The notes under the pieces: model-generated
Seen by the model: only the letters and a program-made list of their open reading frames with translations
Database searches by the model: none
Told to the model about the DNA's origin: nothing
Translations under genes and position numbers: made by a program
In this document: positions 11,394-21,545 of the stretch, in pieces
Layout of the letters: every line of letters starts with the position of its first letter
Position numbering within the stretch: position 1 is the stretch's first letter
Assembly (NCBI GenBank): GCA_035079385.1
Contig: JAVHKY010000052.1
Span: 6,696,001 to 6,760,000 of the forward strand
DNA length: 64,000 nt
From: Aspidiotus rigidus
Taxonomy: Eukaryota > Arthropoda > Insecta > Hemiptera > Diaspididae
Reading direction: 5' to 3'

Positions 11394-11729
11394 GTGGCAA
11401 GTAAAATCTTTAAAGATCCTTCAGACATGATGTCTGGTGATTTTTTAAAAAAGATGAATTCCAAAAAAATTGAATATAACAATGTCATTCAATTTTCAAT
11501 TGTCAAACCTACCATGGTGTTGAAAAGAGAAATAAATGCAATATCAATAAATGCGTACAACAAAAATATTCTTGCTTTGTGGCAAGCAAATATCAATATT
11601 CAAATGAATTTACGTATACAACACTGTGTAGATATTATAGGTAATATGGTGAATTATATTAGTAAATCTCAAGGTGAAATATCAAAATTGTTACAAGCTA
11701 TGGTAATGAATTTAGACAATGAAATATAA
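11394..11729 (+). pseudogene. Helitron Rep/helicase ORF fragment
   Basis: The frame includes KREINAISINAYNKNILALW, then QANINIQMNLRIQHC and NMVNYISKSQGEISKLLQAM. Helitron-encoded PIF1-type proteins of arthropods have the pattern YN..LL.LW.AN.DIQ.V.D...C..YI..Y..KS..G...LL. The frame decays towards a foldback element at 11767. The text GN-VFL and EVNIQAEN on either side of that insertion fits the next conserved block. The GHLH and helicase motifs are not seen. It lies in the tai intron, opposite to tai transcription. Confidence 0.6.
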
Positions 11730-11754
11730 TAACAGGAAGATTTTGTCATTCAAG

Positions 11755-11968
11755 TAATGTGTTTTTAGAATCAATGCGTTTTTTAAATTTACGGTCATCC
11801 ATCATAGAGAAATATACTCAAAGAGAGTAACAAACAAATACAAGAACCCGCTTTCTATACCGTGAGAATGACTGTTTAGTCGAAAGCGCTCGGTTTGTTT
11901 ATATTATTGTGCGGTTCTTGTATTTGTTTGTTACTCTCTTTGAGTATATTTCTCTATAATGTGTTTTT
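11755..11968 (-). mobile_element. foldback hairpin element, copy A (element 11767-11956, 12-bp TSD)
   Basis: A perfect 45-base outer inverted repeat starts ATAGAGAAATATACTCAAAG at 11804 and ends at 11957. One inner arm is deleted relative to copy B at 26466-26695. A 37-base single-copy tail (AGAATCAATGCG...CATCCATC) lies on the left only. The whole unit is flanked by TAATGTGTTTTT at 11755-11766 and 11957-11968. It is inverted relative to copy B and contains no coding sequence. It interrupts the Helitron ORF remnant. Confidence 0.85.
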
Positions 11969-12036
11969 TATAGAAGTGAATATTCAGGCTGAGAATGTAT
12001 ATATTATTATATTTTAGGAATGGCAATAACTTCATA

Positions 12037-12560
12037 CCGGGTAGACCAGAAAGACGTTACCAGTTGAATTGGAGTTTGCGCTCAATTCACTCCAGCGCAA
12101 AAACACAAAATGGTAGATGTATACTTCAAATCTACAAAATTTGTATTTCAATTTTATCTTTAATTTGTGCCCCTACTCAACATCCTACAATTTTTTTGAG
12201 TCAAGTTATGGATCAAAATATGCCAAAAAAATGACCAATTTCACAAGATTTCTAAAATAAGAAATTGAAAATTTTCCCGCTTTTAAGCTTTATTCAATTA
12301 TTTTTCTGGAATCAGCGCTAAATTTCATTTTCAAATCAAGTAAAATATGGAAGTTTACCCAATTTTTAATTTTTGATAATTTAGTCAAATTGGTAAATTT
12401 TTGGCACATTTTGGTTCATAACTCGTCTGCAAATTGAAGATAAAATTAAGATACAAATTTTGTAGATTTGAAGTATACCTCTAACATTTTGCGTTTTTTT
12501 GCAGAAGTGAATTTAGCGCAAACTCACATTCAACTGGTAACATCTTTCGGGTGCACCAGG
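12037..12560. mobile_element. MITE with long terminal inverted repeats, TA-flanked
   Basis: The left end (CCGGGTAGACC...GTTACCAGTTGAAT) is mirrored on the right (ATTCAACTGGTAAC ... GGTGCACCAGG). Similarity between arms extends inwards about 170-200 bases, including the matched TACAAAATTTGTAT/TACAAATTTTGTAG region. TA flanks both ends (12035-12036, 12561-12562). No transposase. It is probably a mariner-type derivative, inserted in the Helitron remnant. Confidence 0.65.
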
Positions 12561-12978
12561 TATAGTCAAGATAATGTATTCATAAATACTGGTCTACAAG
12601 AAACTGGAATTTGTAACTAGGAAAAATGCTTAAAGAACTTTCTTGTAATAAAGCAATGTATTTTTACCACCTTGTTTGAAATCTAATGAAAACCAACCCT
12701 TAGAATTTTAGTTGATGTTTTTTCAGCAGATTTTGAGTTTATAATAGTAAATTAAAAAAACAAACTAAAAATAAATCCCAAGATATTGATGACGGAATAT
12801 TTGACGATGTATATTAGCAATAATGATGATGAAGATATTTATTCAGGAAAGTATGCCTAAGTTAAAAAAGATATTGAAATATAATAATTTGTACATTCAA
12901 CAGAAACGGCCGGGAATGAATTGTTATGTTTAATTCAATAAAGAAGAAGAAAACTTTCTGTATTATCAGGAACAATTA

Positions 12979-13350
12979 ATGTTGTTTTATCCTTGGTGGC
13001 CCGAGTGTATTGATATTTGTGATGAACCAATTGAATGGATGAAATTATATGATAAACATTTGCAAGTTATAAAAACAAATAAAGCAAAACATATTCATAG
13101 CTATACTATTGATGAAGAAATTAGGGGTGCTACTGAAAAAATCAATAATCATAATAATGACGCTGATGATAGCGTTCAGAAATTACCTGATGATGTTCCC
13201 ACTGTAAATGAATATTATAATAATTGTGTTATATGTGAATATGAAGTATTCAGTGACTGTCTTAATGAAGATTATATTGGTGTAGCTTTAGAAACAAAAC
13301 TGTTAATGCTTCAACAGGTACTGCCAGTAAATTTTCTGTTTCAAATTTAA
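12979..13350 (+). pseudogene. Helitron ORF fragment (region between Rep and helicase)
   Basis: The frame starts MLFYPWWPECIDICDEPIEW, followed by KLYDKHLQVIKTNKAKH. Helitron ORFs contain a similar block (L.L..PWR.E..DI......Y......I..N...Y) before the helicase domain. Acid-rich sequence follows and the frame ends at 13350 without Walker motifs. It probably belongs to the same decayed Helitron as 11394-11729, separated by two inserted MITEs. Confidence 0.5.
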
Positions 13351-13811
13351 TGAATTACGAAGAATGTTATAAATAATGGGGAAATTGACTGATCAAGATA
13401 TACCAATGTAAAATATTATTTTAGGAAAAGCTGGTGTACTAGGTAATTCTTTATTGATCAAAACATTATATTAAACTATATTACAATATTGTAGCAAAAT
13501 TATCAGAAGTTTCAATCCTAAAGAACTGTGTGTAGTTATATGTACCTATAGGAAAAGCAGCTAGTATTTGATCATGGTTCAACATTATACAGTTCCAAGG
13601 CTTGCAACCAAAATTTTTTCAACGGTTATCAGTCAAATGAATTTCCAAATTCTTTTGGTCATTGGTTATCTGTCAAAATGTTGGAAAATATAAGGGTTAT
13701 AACGGTTAGCTGTTATAACCAATATAACCACTATGAGCTCTAAAAAATATATATTTTTAGAAATGCCTGAACACAATACATCTGTATCAAAAAATCCTAT
13801 GATTTAAAAAA
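13351..13811. other. non-coding, nothing recognised
   Basis: AT-rich intron sequence. Short repeats of GGTTAT near 13620-13730 only. Confidence 0.5.
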
Positions 13812-14088
13812 TAACCCAACTCTAGCCGGGAGAAGTGGTGTATACAGCAAGGTCTGCAACGATTGCCCTGGAGTTTATGTAGGAATGATCGGCCGTCAGC
13901 TCCAAATAAGAATTGATGAGCATAAAAAAGCGTGGGAGAAGTGTAACTTGGGTGAGTCACCCTTTGTCGATCACCTTATAGAAAGTTGCCACAGGGTCAA
14001 AGAGGGGTCTGGTACCCTCCCCCATAAGGAGAACTCATACTTTAAACGTATGGTTTTGGAATATCAAAATCATACGTCACCGGAATAA
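13812..14088 (+). pseudogene. Penelope-like element GIY-YIG endonuclease fragment
   Basis: The frame reads AGRSGVYSKVCNDCPGVYVG, then MIGRQLQIRIDEHKKAW and later SHRVKEGSG. This matches the GIY-YIG endonuclease at the C-terminus of Penelope-like elements: GIY here GVY, a Cys pair, YIG here YVG, an Arg-containing helix R..IR..EH, and a downstream His. The reverse transcriptase part is absent, so this is a 5'-truncated copy. A CCTGATGAGGGTC string at 14119-14131 lies where PLEs often carry a ribozyme, but the GAAA half is missing. Confidence 0.75.
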
Positions 14089-15243
14089 TGAAGACTTCAC
14101 CGTCTCAAACAGGTATATTCCTGATGAGGGTCTGGTTGAGCTAGTCTATGAGAATAATTCACACCAAGCGAAAGATAGTTTACTACGTATTCCCAATACA
14201 TTTTTCTATGCATGAATTCGGCAGAATTTTTTTCAACCGCCCGCACTTGTTGCCTGTACAAATTCACGGTACCACTAAAAATGATAACTTGCTGAATGCG
14301 CGCAATCAACACTTGAGTATTGCCAATCGCGCGCATTTGTCAGTATTTTGCGCATATTTGGCAATTACAATGCCGACTGCGTGCTGTCAGCAAAGTGGTT
14401 AATGACTGCGCGCATTGTGCAATTGCCCGAATTCGGCGTAACATATACAGTTTCGTGAAAATATGCAGTAAATGATTACCAATAATTTGAAAATTAAGAT
14501 GGATCAGTAAAAAAGGAAATTGGAGGGTTGAAATAATTATATTGATTTTTCAAATAATGGAAATCAGCGGGCAGTATTACGCGTTTGATTAGAATTGGAG
14601 AAAGATCATATTGGAAAGGAGGCTAGAGAAGCAGTAATACAACATACTAAAGAGAATAATATACCTTCTAATTGGATACCAAATAATCATTTAAATCAAA
14701 GTAATAAAATATGAGATCTAATAATGTAACTACTTTAAATAGAAACTTTCCATTAAAAATGGCTCAAGCTATCTATATCAATTCCTAGAAGGCAAGGTAG
14801 TACCGATGAAAAAGTTGTGATACATAGGGTAGATGAATAGACAAATTTCCTCTGACGTCATACAGATGACAAGAATACCCGTTCCGGTGTTTATGATCTG
14901 ACAAGAGTACCCGTTCTGGTGTTTTTGATTTGGTTGCTCGCATAAGAATACACGGGGAGCAAAGATCTAGGTATAAATATACAAAAACTACACGGTGAAC
15001 TTGACGTTAAAATTAGTATTTTCAATTTAGATGGTTCCTAGAACGTGTTCATGTACTTTTGGTTATTAAGAAATGGCTTATTTCCAAATAGTAACACTTC
15101 AATCTTTGCTCCCTGTGTTAATTCTTATGGGAGTCAAAAGTCTCCTAAGCCACCGTGGCAACACTGATTCTTAACTAATAACTATGACGTAGGCAGGAAA
15201 TCGGTCTATTGGTCGTTCCGCTTGTTTTGTTTACATTTTCGTT
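14089..15243. other. non-coding with a palindromic-end repeat
   Basis: GAATTCGG occurs at about 14215 and again at about 14430, enclosing CpG-rich GCGCGCA-type words; it may be a small element but ends are not secure. From 14520 to 14830 an ORF-like decayed stretch has no recognisable family. Confidence 0.35.
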
Positions 15244-15525
15244 GGAGGGAAGTTCAATGTTACGCCTCATGCAACGAACGCGTTTTTCTTCATTATCTCG
15301 AGAAATATTACTCCAAATAAAAAATTGATAAGAACAAAACTTTTTTCTTTTTTAATTTCCTATTAGATAAAGTCGACTTCAAATTTTTTCGTGGAGACTC
15401 ATCGGATAGGAAATCACAAAAGGAATAACTTTTGTTCCTTCCAATTTTTTATTTGGAGTAATATTTCCCGAGATAATGAAGAAAAACGCGCGCGTTGCAT
15501 AAGGCGTAACATTAAGTTTCCCTCC
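15244..15525. mobile_element. foldback MITE, about 85-bp arms
   Basis: The left arm GGAGGGAAGTTCAATGTTAC ... TTATCTCGAGAAATATTACTCC is mirrored by GGAGTAATATTTCCCGAGATAA ... GTAACATTAAGTTTCCCTCC on the right. Arms differ at a few positions. The middle has no coding potential. No clear target duplication. Confidence 0.75.
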
Positions 15526-15739
15526 AGTGAGTTTTCAAGGACACCCGTTTTGACGTCACCTACGGGACCGTCAATGGACTAGACAAGAACTATAATATGT
15601 AGCATATATTCGAGTTACACCTTTTTCTGGTTTAGATTTCACTGATATTCAAGTACTAATTAAACAAATATAGCAATATCCAGAATGATGGAAACAAAAA
15701 AGAAATTGAATATTTATAAATCAATAGACTAGTGCAATG

Positions 15740-15946
15740 GGGCTTTTCCATGTCGGCGTATTGCATACGTATTTTCCGACGTGTTATCGAAATGGAAGTA
15801 TTTCTAACATTGCTCTTATGGCAAACTACTCCACAATGAAAATGAGTATGCAACCCAGCAACACCCATAAGAGCAATGTTAGAAATACTACCATTTCGAT
15901 AACACGTAGGAGAATACGTATGCAATGCGCCGACGTGGAAAAGCCC
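15740..15946. mobile_element. foldback MITE, about 80-bp arms
   Basis: The arms begin GGGCTTTTCCATGTCGGCG on the left and GGGCTTTTCCACGTCGGCG on the reverse strand from the right. They continue through ATTGCATACGTATT, TTATCGAAATGG and AACATTGCTCTTATGG, around a loop of about 40 bases. No transposase; family unknown. Confidence 0.8.
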
Positions 15947-16238
15947 TGTTCAATTTACATTTTGTACAAGATTATTCAGAATATTTGATTTTCATATTTC
16001 CTAATATACAAACCTTTGAATAAGAATTACTCATTAATAATGAGTCATTATAAAAAGCTGATAAATGCTTTATATATGGTTCTTTTATATTTTCAGTTGA
16101 AACTTGAACTCTCAATAAAGAACAATATGATTGATTCAATTATTTGGAGCGTACAGCGACTACTTATATCAGCAAGTAAAGGGTGAACATTTTGATACAT
16201 GGAGCATTTTGGAATATTCAAGTACAAAGATAGTTGGA

Positions 16239-16636
16239 ATGGACTGATTACCCATTAGGTCACAGTATTGACGAATCGCAAAATATTGCAAAATTCTGCA
16301 TGCTGAAGTTCCTTTAAGTCTTTGTTTCAATGGAATTTCTCATAGGCGGAACTATTGTTCTGAAAATTGATGAATATTTTGAAAATAGAAAATAAATAAG
16401 GAATGAGAGTGTTTCTTTCATAATCTAGAAGCTTTATATTTCTACGAAATTGACCTCTGCTACCTTATTAACGTGTTCTGTTTTCAAAATATTGATGTTT
16501 TCAGAACGTTAGTTTTGCTTATGGGAAATTACATTGAAAAGAATGGTAAAAAAAGACTGAAGGAACTTCAGCAAGCAGCATTTTGCGATATTTTGCAAAC
16601 TATCAATATTGTGACGTAGTTAGGAAATCAGTCCAT
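16239..16636. mobile_element. MITE with about 140-bp imperfect inverted repeats
   Basis: ATGGACTGATT at the left is mirrored by AATCAGTCCAT at the right. Further inside, GCAAAATATTGCAAAATTCTGC pairs with GCAGCATTTTGCGATATTTTGC and TGCTGAAGTTCC with GGAACTTCAGCA. No protein. Flanking duplications not clear. Confidence 0.7.
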
Positions 16637-16876
16637 AGATAGGAAACTTCATTTCCTACAAGTTTTACTCTCCTCAATTCCTTTGCAAATTACTTATTTT
16701 TTGAGATATTCATTTTCAAGTGTGTACATGGGTTATTGGGGGAAATACAATAGGTTCACTCTTTGCTTTGTATCTTTTTAGGGTGATAGGAGCGCGCTCT
16801 GACGGATGTACGGCCCAAATAAATATATTTATAGATACAATTGCGCAGGTTAGAAACTAAATGCTTATAATGATAT

Positions 16877-17608
16877 ATGCTCCAAATAAGTGTTAACAGG
16901 GAACCTGTTCTATGGGGACTCCCTACATTTCTCACTCCCTTTGGGAGATTTTATTTCAATAGACTTCCATTTGGAATTACCAGCGCTCCAGAACATTACC
17001 AATCACAAATGAACAAAATACTCAAAGGCTGCGAGAATGTTACATGCTACATGGACAATGTGCTCATTTGGGGAGCAGATGAAGAAGAGCATGATAAAAA
17101 TCTCGAAACAGTCCTAAAAAAATTAAAGAGCGCAGGCATTACACTGAACAAGGAAAAGTGTTTGTTCTGAAAACGATCTGTCACATATCTGGGTCACATA
17201 ATATCCAAAGGAAAAATTAGCGTTTATCCCCAAAAGGTGAAGGTCATTCAAAAAATGTCTCCCCCTGCAAATAAGAACAAGCTACAACGACTCTTGGGAA
17301 TGGTAAAGTTTCTTACAAGACACATACCAGATCGTTCAAACAAATTGGAGTCTCTCCACGCTTTGCTTTGAAGAGAAGTGTCGTTTTACTGGGGAGAAGC
17401 CCAAGAAAAGGCATTCAAATATTTGAAAGATACACTGAGTGCCGCTCCCATAATTGCCATCTACGATCCTACAAGACCGCTTATTGTTTCCTGCGATTTG
17501 TCGTCGTTCGGACTTGAAGCCGTTTTACTACAGCTAGACGAGAATAATATTCCTCGCCCAGTCTTGTGGCACATTGTCACCAGCCAAACGTTGTTATGCC
17601 CAGATTGA
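16877..17608 (+). pseudogene. gypsy reverse transcriptase / RNase H, interrupted
   Basis: RT motifs FGRFYFNRLPFGITSAPE, Y-M-D-N (the family has YMDD) and YLGHIIS are visible. Then comes the RT-to-RNase H linker LLGMVKFLTRHIPDRSNKLE and the RNase H start FKYLKDTLSAAPIIAIYDP ... VSCDLSSFGLEAVLLQ. TGA stops occur at about 17168 and 17370 in this frame, and a shift near 17560 moves to the frame starting 17574. The D-to-N change in the catalytic box plus the stops make it inactive. Confidence 0.9.
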
Positions 17609-18014
17609 AAAAGAGTTGTTAGCCATCGCTCGGGCATGCCAAAAATTTGAAAGATATCTCATAGGCGTACATTTTTGTATCAAGTTAGACCATAAACCCC
17701 TCATCCCAACACTGACTACCAAATTCTTAGATGACCTCTCTCCTCGTTTCCAACGCTTGAGAATGCGGCTGATGCGCTTTGACTACGAGATAGTACACAT
17801 TCCCGGCAAAGAGCTGGTAACCGCTGATACGCTATCTCAAAAACGTTTAGCCAACCCAAGGGCCGATGAAAAAACGGACAAAGAAGAACTAAAGTTGACA
17901 ACCATCGCCTCGGTGAGATTGATTCCAGCATCCACACAAATGATGGCAAAAAAAACAGAGCGAAATTGGCGTTCTATTGAAACAATATATCCGAAGAAAT
18001 GCGGGAGAACTTGA
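17574..18014 (+). pseudogene. gypsy RNase H C-terminal part
   Basis: Continues from the frame above: KRCYAQIEKELLAIARACQK, LDHKPLIPTL, LRMRLMRFDYEIVHIPGKEL, TADTLSQK. These are the conserved end of the gypsy RNase H (Y...EKELLAI, DHKPL, Y.PGK.....D.LSR). The frame is lost before the integrase. Confidence 0.9.
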
Positions 18015-18138
18015 AAAGCCAGGGATCACTCAGCACGTTTAAAGGACTGATTTTTATAACCAAAGAATATGGATTCCTCAATCTCTACGGAGCAAAATTC
18101 TGCGTCGGCTACACAAAACTCATCTTGATCAATCAAAA

Positions 18139-18996
18139 ATGTACAAGCTAGCAAAGACGTCAGTCTGGTGGCCGAACCTGCATCGCGACATCAAAAATAT
18201 CAGCAACAGTTATCAGGAATGCGCTAGGCACCGACCAAATCGAAGCGAGCCGTTAATTTTGTCGCCCCTCCCCTCAGGCCCGTCGGAAAAACTCGGAGTT
18301 GACATCTTCAAGAAAAACTCTCAATGGTATATCGTACTCATCGATTACTGTTCAAGATATATTGAAATGGCTCAGCTACCCAAACTAGATTCACGTACAG
18401 TTATTTCCAGGATGGAGGCAATTTTTGCATGTTTTGGTATCCCAGAGACAGTCTTCACCGACAATGGGACCCAACTCACATCTACTGAAGTACAATGTTT
18501 TGCAGCAGATTGTGACATTATAAGAATCATCACCCGTAGCCCGTCTTACCCTCAGGCCAATGGCCTAGCCGAGTCAGCGGTAAAGATCTCAAAGCGAATA
18601 CTGGACGCTGACTCTCCAAGCCACGCTCTTATGCTGTACCGGGCTACACCCACAAAAATGGGTTACAGTCCTTTGGAATTGCTCATGAATCAACAGATCC
18701 GCACAACCATACCCTCAATCAGATTAGGATCTACTGTACCAGCTCGTAGCTCTGTACTTAAAAATCACAACGAGAAGCGGAAGAAAATGGAAGACCAGTT
18801 TAACAAAGCTCGCGGAGCTCGACCACTCCCCAAATTAAAACCCGGTACAAAAGTGTTTGTAGACAACGTCCAGCAATATGGTATAGTTGTCAGCAAGAGA
18901 GACAAATCTCGATTGTACAAGTTGGATTGGAAAATAATAGCATCGTCCGTTGTAACAGGAAAAGTCTTTGCTACCCCAAGACCACGTCATACATAG
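18139..18996 (+). pseudogene. gypsy integrase
   Basis: The zinc-binding region is partly present (SVWWPNLHRDI..., C/H residues) and the catalytic core shows the D, D and E residues: VLIDYCSRYIE, VFTDNGTQL and NGLAESAVK. The C-terminal part runs through LKPGTKVFVDN. About 285 codons are open. The shift between RNase H and this frame makes the polyprotein non-functional as a whole. Confidence 0.9.
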
Positions 18997-19288
18997 ACCC
19001 TGATGTGATATTTAACAATCAGGAAGATGACAAGGAACCTGAAGCTACAAACGTACCAGGACAGGCCAAGAACCAAAGCTCCAAAAACACACCATCACCA
19101 CGTAGGGATAAGAATTGCAAGACGCACTCATCACCAGCAAAAGAGCCACTACTTTCAATCGAGCTTCCCTACTTCACACAAGCCGGAAGAGAAAAAGTAC
19201 GTCCGGACAGATTTGAGGCTACAGGTCCCATTCAAGATTGTAGTCGCCAAACACCTTGTCGATCTTCTCAGTAACAAAAAGCGGAAGA

Positions 19289-19432
19289 TGTTGTAAAGTG
19301 CTGAATGCGTTTAGAGTTTATTGGTAGTCTTATCTATTTGTAAGCACGGTAGTATGTTATTGAAGTCGGCGAATAAAGGACGTCTTTACATAGTAGTTGA
19401 ACTTGTTATTAATATACTTGCCGGCTACGACA
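19289..19432 (+). repeat. probable 3' LTR of the gypsy element
   Basis: It starts TGTTGTAAAG straight after a purine-rich tract and ends CTACGACA, the TG...CA layout of LTRs, 144 bp. It contains GAATAAAGGACG, a possible polyadenylation region. With no second copy for comparison the boundaries are inferred. Confidence 0.6.
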
Positions 19433-19531
19433 GATAGGAAAGGGACTTGAAAAAACTTCAACTCTCGAGCTATATATGATAGGAGGGGGACTTGGAAAAA
19501 ATTTCTACCATCAAGCCACATACCTATGATA

Positions 19532-19709
19532 CTGTGTGCGAGCGATTACTTGATCCCTGAACGATTTGGCGTAAGCAACGCGTCAAGTGTTTGCAAAAAG
19601 AGCGCATTGTTTCAAATATATGTGGCCATTTGAAAAAATGCGCTCTCGTTGCCTAGCAACGCGTTTTTGCGCCAAATCGTTCAAGGATCAAGTAATCGCT
19701 CGCACACAG
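19532..19709. mobile_element. mariner-like MITE, TA-flanked (178 bp)
   Basis: Ends CTGTGTGCGAGCGATTACTT (left) and the same on the reverse strand (right), TIR of about 45 bp continuing through GAACGATTTGGCG; TA on both sides (19530-19531, 19710-19711). No coding sequence. Confidence 0.85.
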
Positions 19710-19855
19710 TAGGAGAGGGACTTGGAAAAAATTCCATCTCTCCAGCTATATATGATAGGAATTTTATAAGTCCCCCTTATATCATACAAGCCGTAAGCCC
19801 GCTAAATATTATAAAATTTCAAATTATTTTCAAAATTCTTGATATTTATTTATCA

Positions 19856-20537
19856 TTAGTATTCTTCTAGTTCAATTTCTAATCTAATTCTTTTAATTTC
19901 CAATTTTTCAATTTTATTTTTTTTATCGTTGATATTTTGTTTTACACTTTCAATCTCGTTCTCAATATCTTCTCTGATAGTTGGATGCCGTCTTTTTAGA
20001 AAATCCTTTGCGTATTCTTCTTTCTGGGGGTATGCTGAAAAATTTGTCATTTCTTGTAGATTCGTGGAGGAGGTAGATAACTTCCTATATAACGATACAC
20101 CAAAACTTTTGAAAGTTGTAAATATGTTTGGAACTTCATTACACCCTAAAGAAGTCATTGAAATTGCATTGTTGTATTTACACAAATTATTAAGAAAATG
20201 AGAAGATCTATTATCCCTTCCGTCTAATAGTTTTTGAAGAAGATCCAGCACTGAGGGTAGGTAAATCAGGTAATTTAATCTTACCACTCCCACAACGGAA
20301 ATTCTGATTTTCAGTTTCAAATAATTTTCTATCACAAAATGTGCACGTAATTGCCAGATTCCCAATTGAACTTATACTGGTATACTCTTTCTCAATAATG
20401 TACCTAATGAATGGACTATTATTGTTCTGACAATCATTTTCCATATTATTTTCTGATGTCAAATTTTCGGATTTGACACGAGCCCTCTTCCCTTTGTTCG
20501 TCAACCGCCCTAGATTTGCTTTCTTGCGTTTTGGCAT
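19856..20537 (-). pseudogene. N-terminal fragment of a Helitron-like ORF, one frameshift
   Basis: The frame from 20537 begins MPKRKKANLGRLTNKGKRAR and passes two Cys pairs (CTFCDRKLF, FRCGSGKIKLP). After a shift near 20270 the frame at 20365 continues LDLLQKLLDGRDNRSSHFLN, NLCKYNNAISMTSLG. Helitron ORFs of animals start MPKRK and carry C..C...F...CC..GK..LP followed by HFL.NIR.YN..F...S.G, so the match is good for residues 1-150. The end, a charged coiled coil up to 19856, does not resemble Helitron Rep and may be unrelated or a domain swap. No Rep or helicase motifs. Confidence 0.55.
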
Positions 20538-21104
20538 TCCAATTAGATTGCAATAAAGTGAGACATCCGTGACTTCGATATTGAATTTTCGAAATTGACG
20601 TGAATTGTTTTTCTTTTCTTAGTCCTCACGTTAAATTTGAAATAATGAAAGACAACCACCAATTCTTCAGATAATTGCTAAGCAAAATCTTTATCGTAAC
20701 CCTACACTATTCGATTACTCATAGTATGGGTATTCAAAACTTCTCCGGTTAAAAAGAACCATTTTCCAAAAATGATTGCCTAGCACATATTAATTTTCGA
20801 TGAATGTCAACAAAAATGATTGCTTAGCATTTTCAACCAATAAATTAATGAATGATACAGATTTTTCATCTCTTGAATCATTCATGGCCCTCATCCCCTC
20901 CCCCCGCCAAGTACAAAGATATATACTACACGCCATTCGCCTGATTTCGTAACTTCAAATTTATTACACATAAACCTTCTCCTAGGCAAACTAATGCAAT
21001 GGAAACAAATTCCAAGTTCATAGGTGAAATAGGAATAAAGTTAAATGGATTTGCAATTTTGCAACTTCTCTTTATAATAGATATATAGCTCGAGAGTCGA
21101 CATT
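20538..21104. other. non-coding; nothing recognised
   Basis: AT-rich; GATTGCTTAGCA/GATTGCCTAGCA words recur at about 20770-20830. No element ends identified. Confidence 0.4.
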
Positions 21105-21545
21105 TTTCCAAGTTCCCTTCCTATCATAAATATCTCGAGATTTGAGAAAAATTTACTCTCAAACTATATTATACTAGGCTTATAGTAGATCTAAGCCTTC
21201 TTTATACTAGCTTTATCTAGGTCTAGGCTTCTTTGAATTCCCAATACCATATCCCATATGACTCATCAAAGAAAAACAGAAAAATCGGCACTTAATATCA
21301 CTACCTATATTTCTTGTAAGAGACCGACGTTTCGTCGCATCACGCGACTTCATCAGGGTCGAGACTAAAAGCAATCATATTTCCAAGTTCCCCACCTATG
21401 ACATATAGCTCGAGATTCAAGAAAAATTTAGACTCTCAAACTGTATTATACTAGTCTTATAGTAAGTCTAGGCCTTCTTTATACTAGCTTATCTAGGTCT
21501 AGGCTTCCTTGAAGACTCAATACCAAATCCCCTATGACTCATAAA
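21105..21545 (-). repeat. tandem repeat unit flanking the PLE 3' end (pLTR-like)
   Basis: The stretch 21105-21270 recurs at about 21387-21545 in direct orientation with substitutions and small indels, a period of about 282 bases. Shared words: TTTATACTAGCTT, TCTAGGTCTAGGCTTC, CCCATATGACTCAT / CCCCTATGACTCAT. A hammerhead-like motif lies between (21322-21360). Penelope-like elements are often bounded by tandem partial repeats (pLTRs) containing such motifs. Confidence 0.6.
21322..21360 (-). ncRNA. hammerhead-like ribozyme motif of a Penelope-like element
   Basis: Minus strand in order: GACC (stem I 5'), CTGATGA core, one extra A, stem II GTCGC-GTGAT-GCGAC, GAAA core, self-complementary ACGT as stem III, C (cleavage position), GGTC (stem I 3', pairs with GACC). 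Short palindromic stem III is typical of PLE-associated hammerheads, which are thought to act as dimers. The extra base between core and stem II is a caveat. It lies about 600 bases 3' of the PLE frame on the same strand. Confidence 0.6.

Larger units (their letters stand above)
16905..19432 (+). mobile_element. 5'-truncated Ty3/gypsy retrotransposon
   Basis: The order is reverse transcriptase C-terminal half, RNase H, integrase, a purine tract (AAAAAGCGGAAGA, 19276-19288), then a probable 3' LTR. Gag, protease and the first half of RT are missing, and no matching 5' LTR is present. The left edge is directly next to the GGGAACCTGTT box. It lies in the tai intron on the strand opposite to tai. 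Confidence 0.85.

Noticed and set aside
14097..14160. Third hammerhead motif after the PLE fragment
   Set aside because: CTGATGAG is present but no GAAA box with pairing stems follows.
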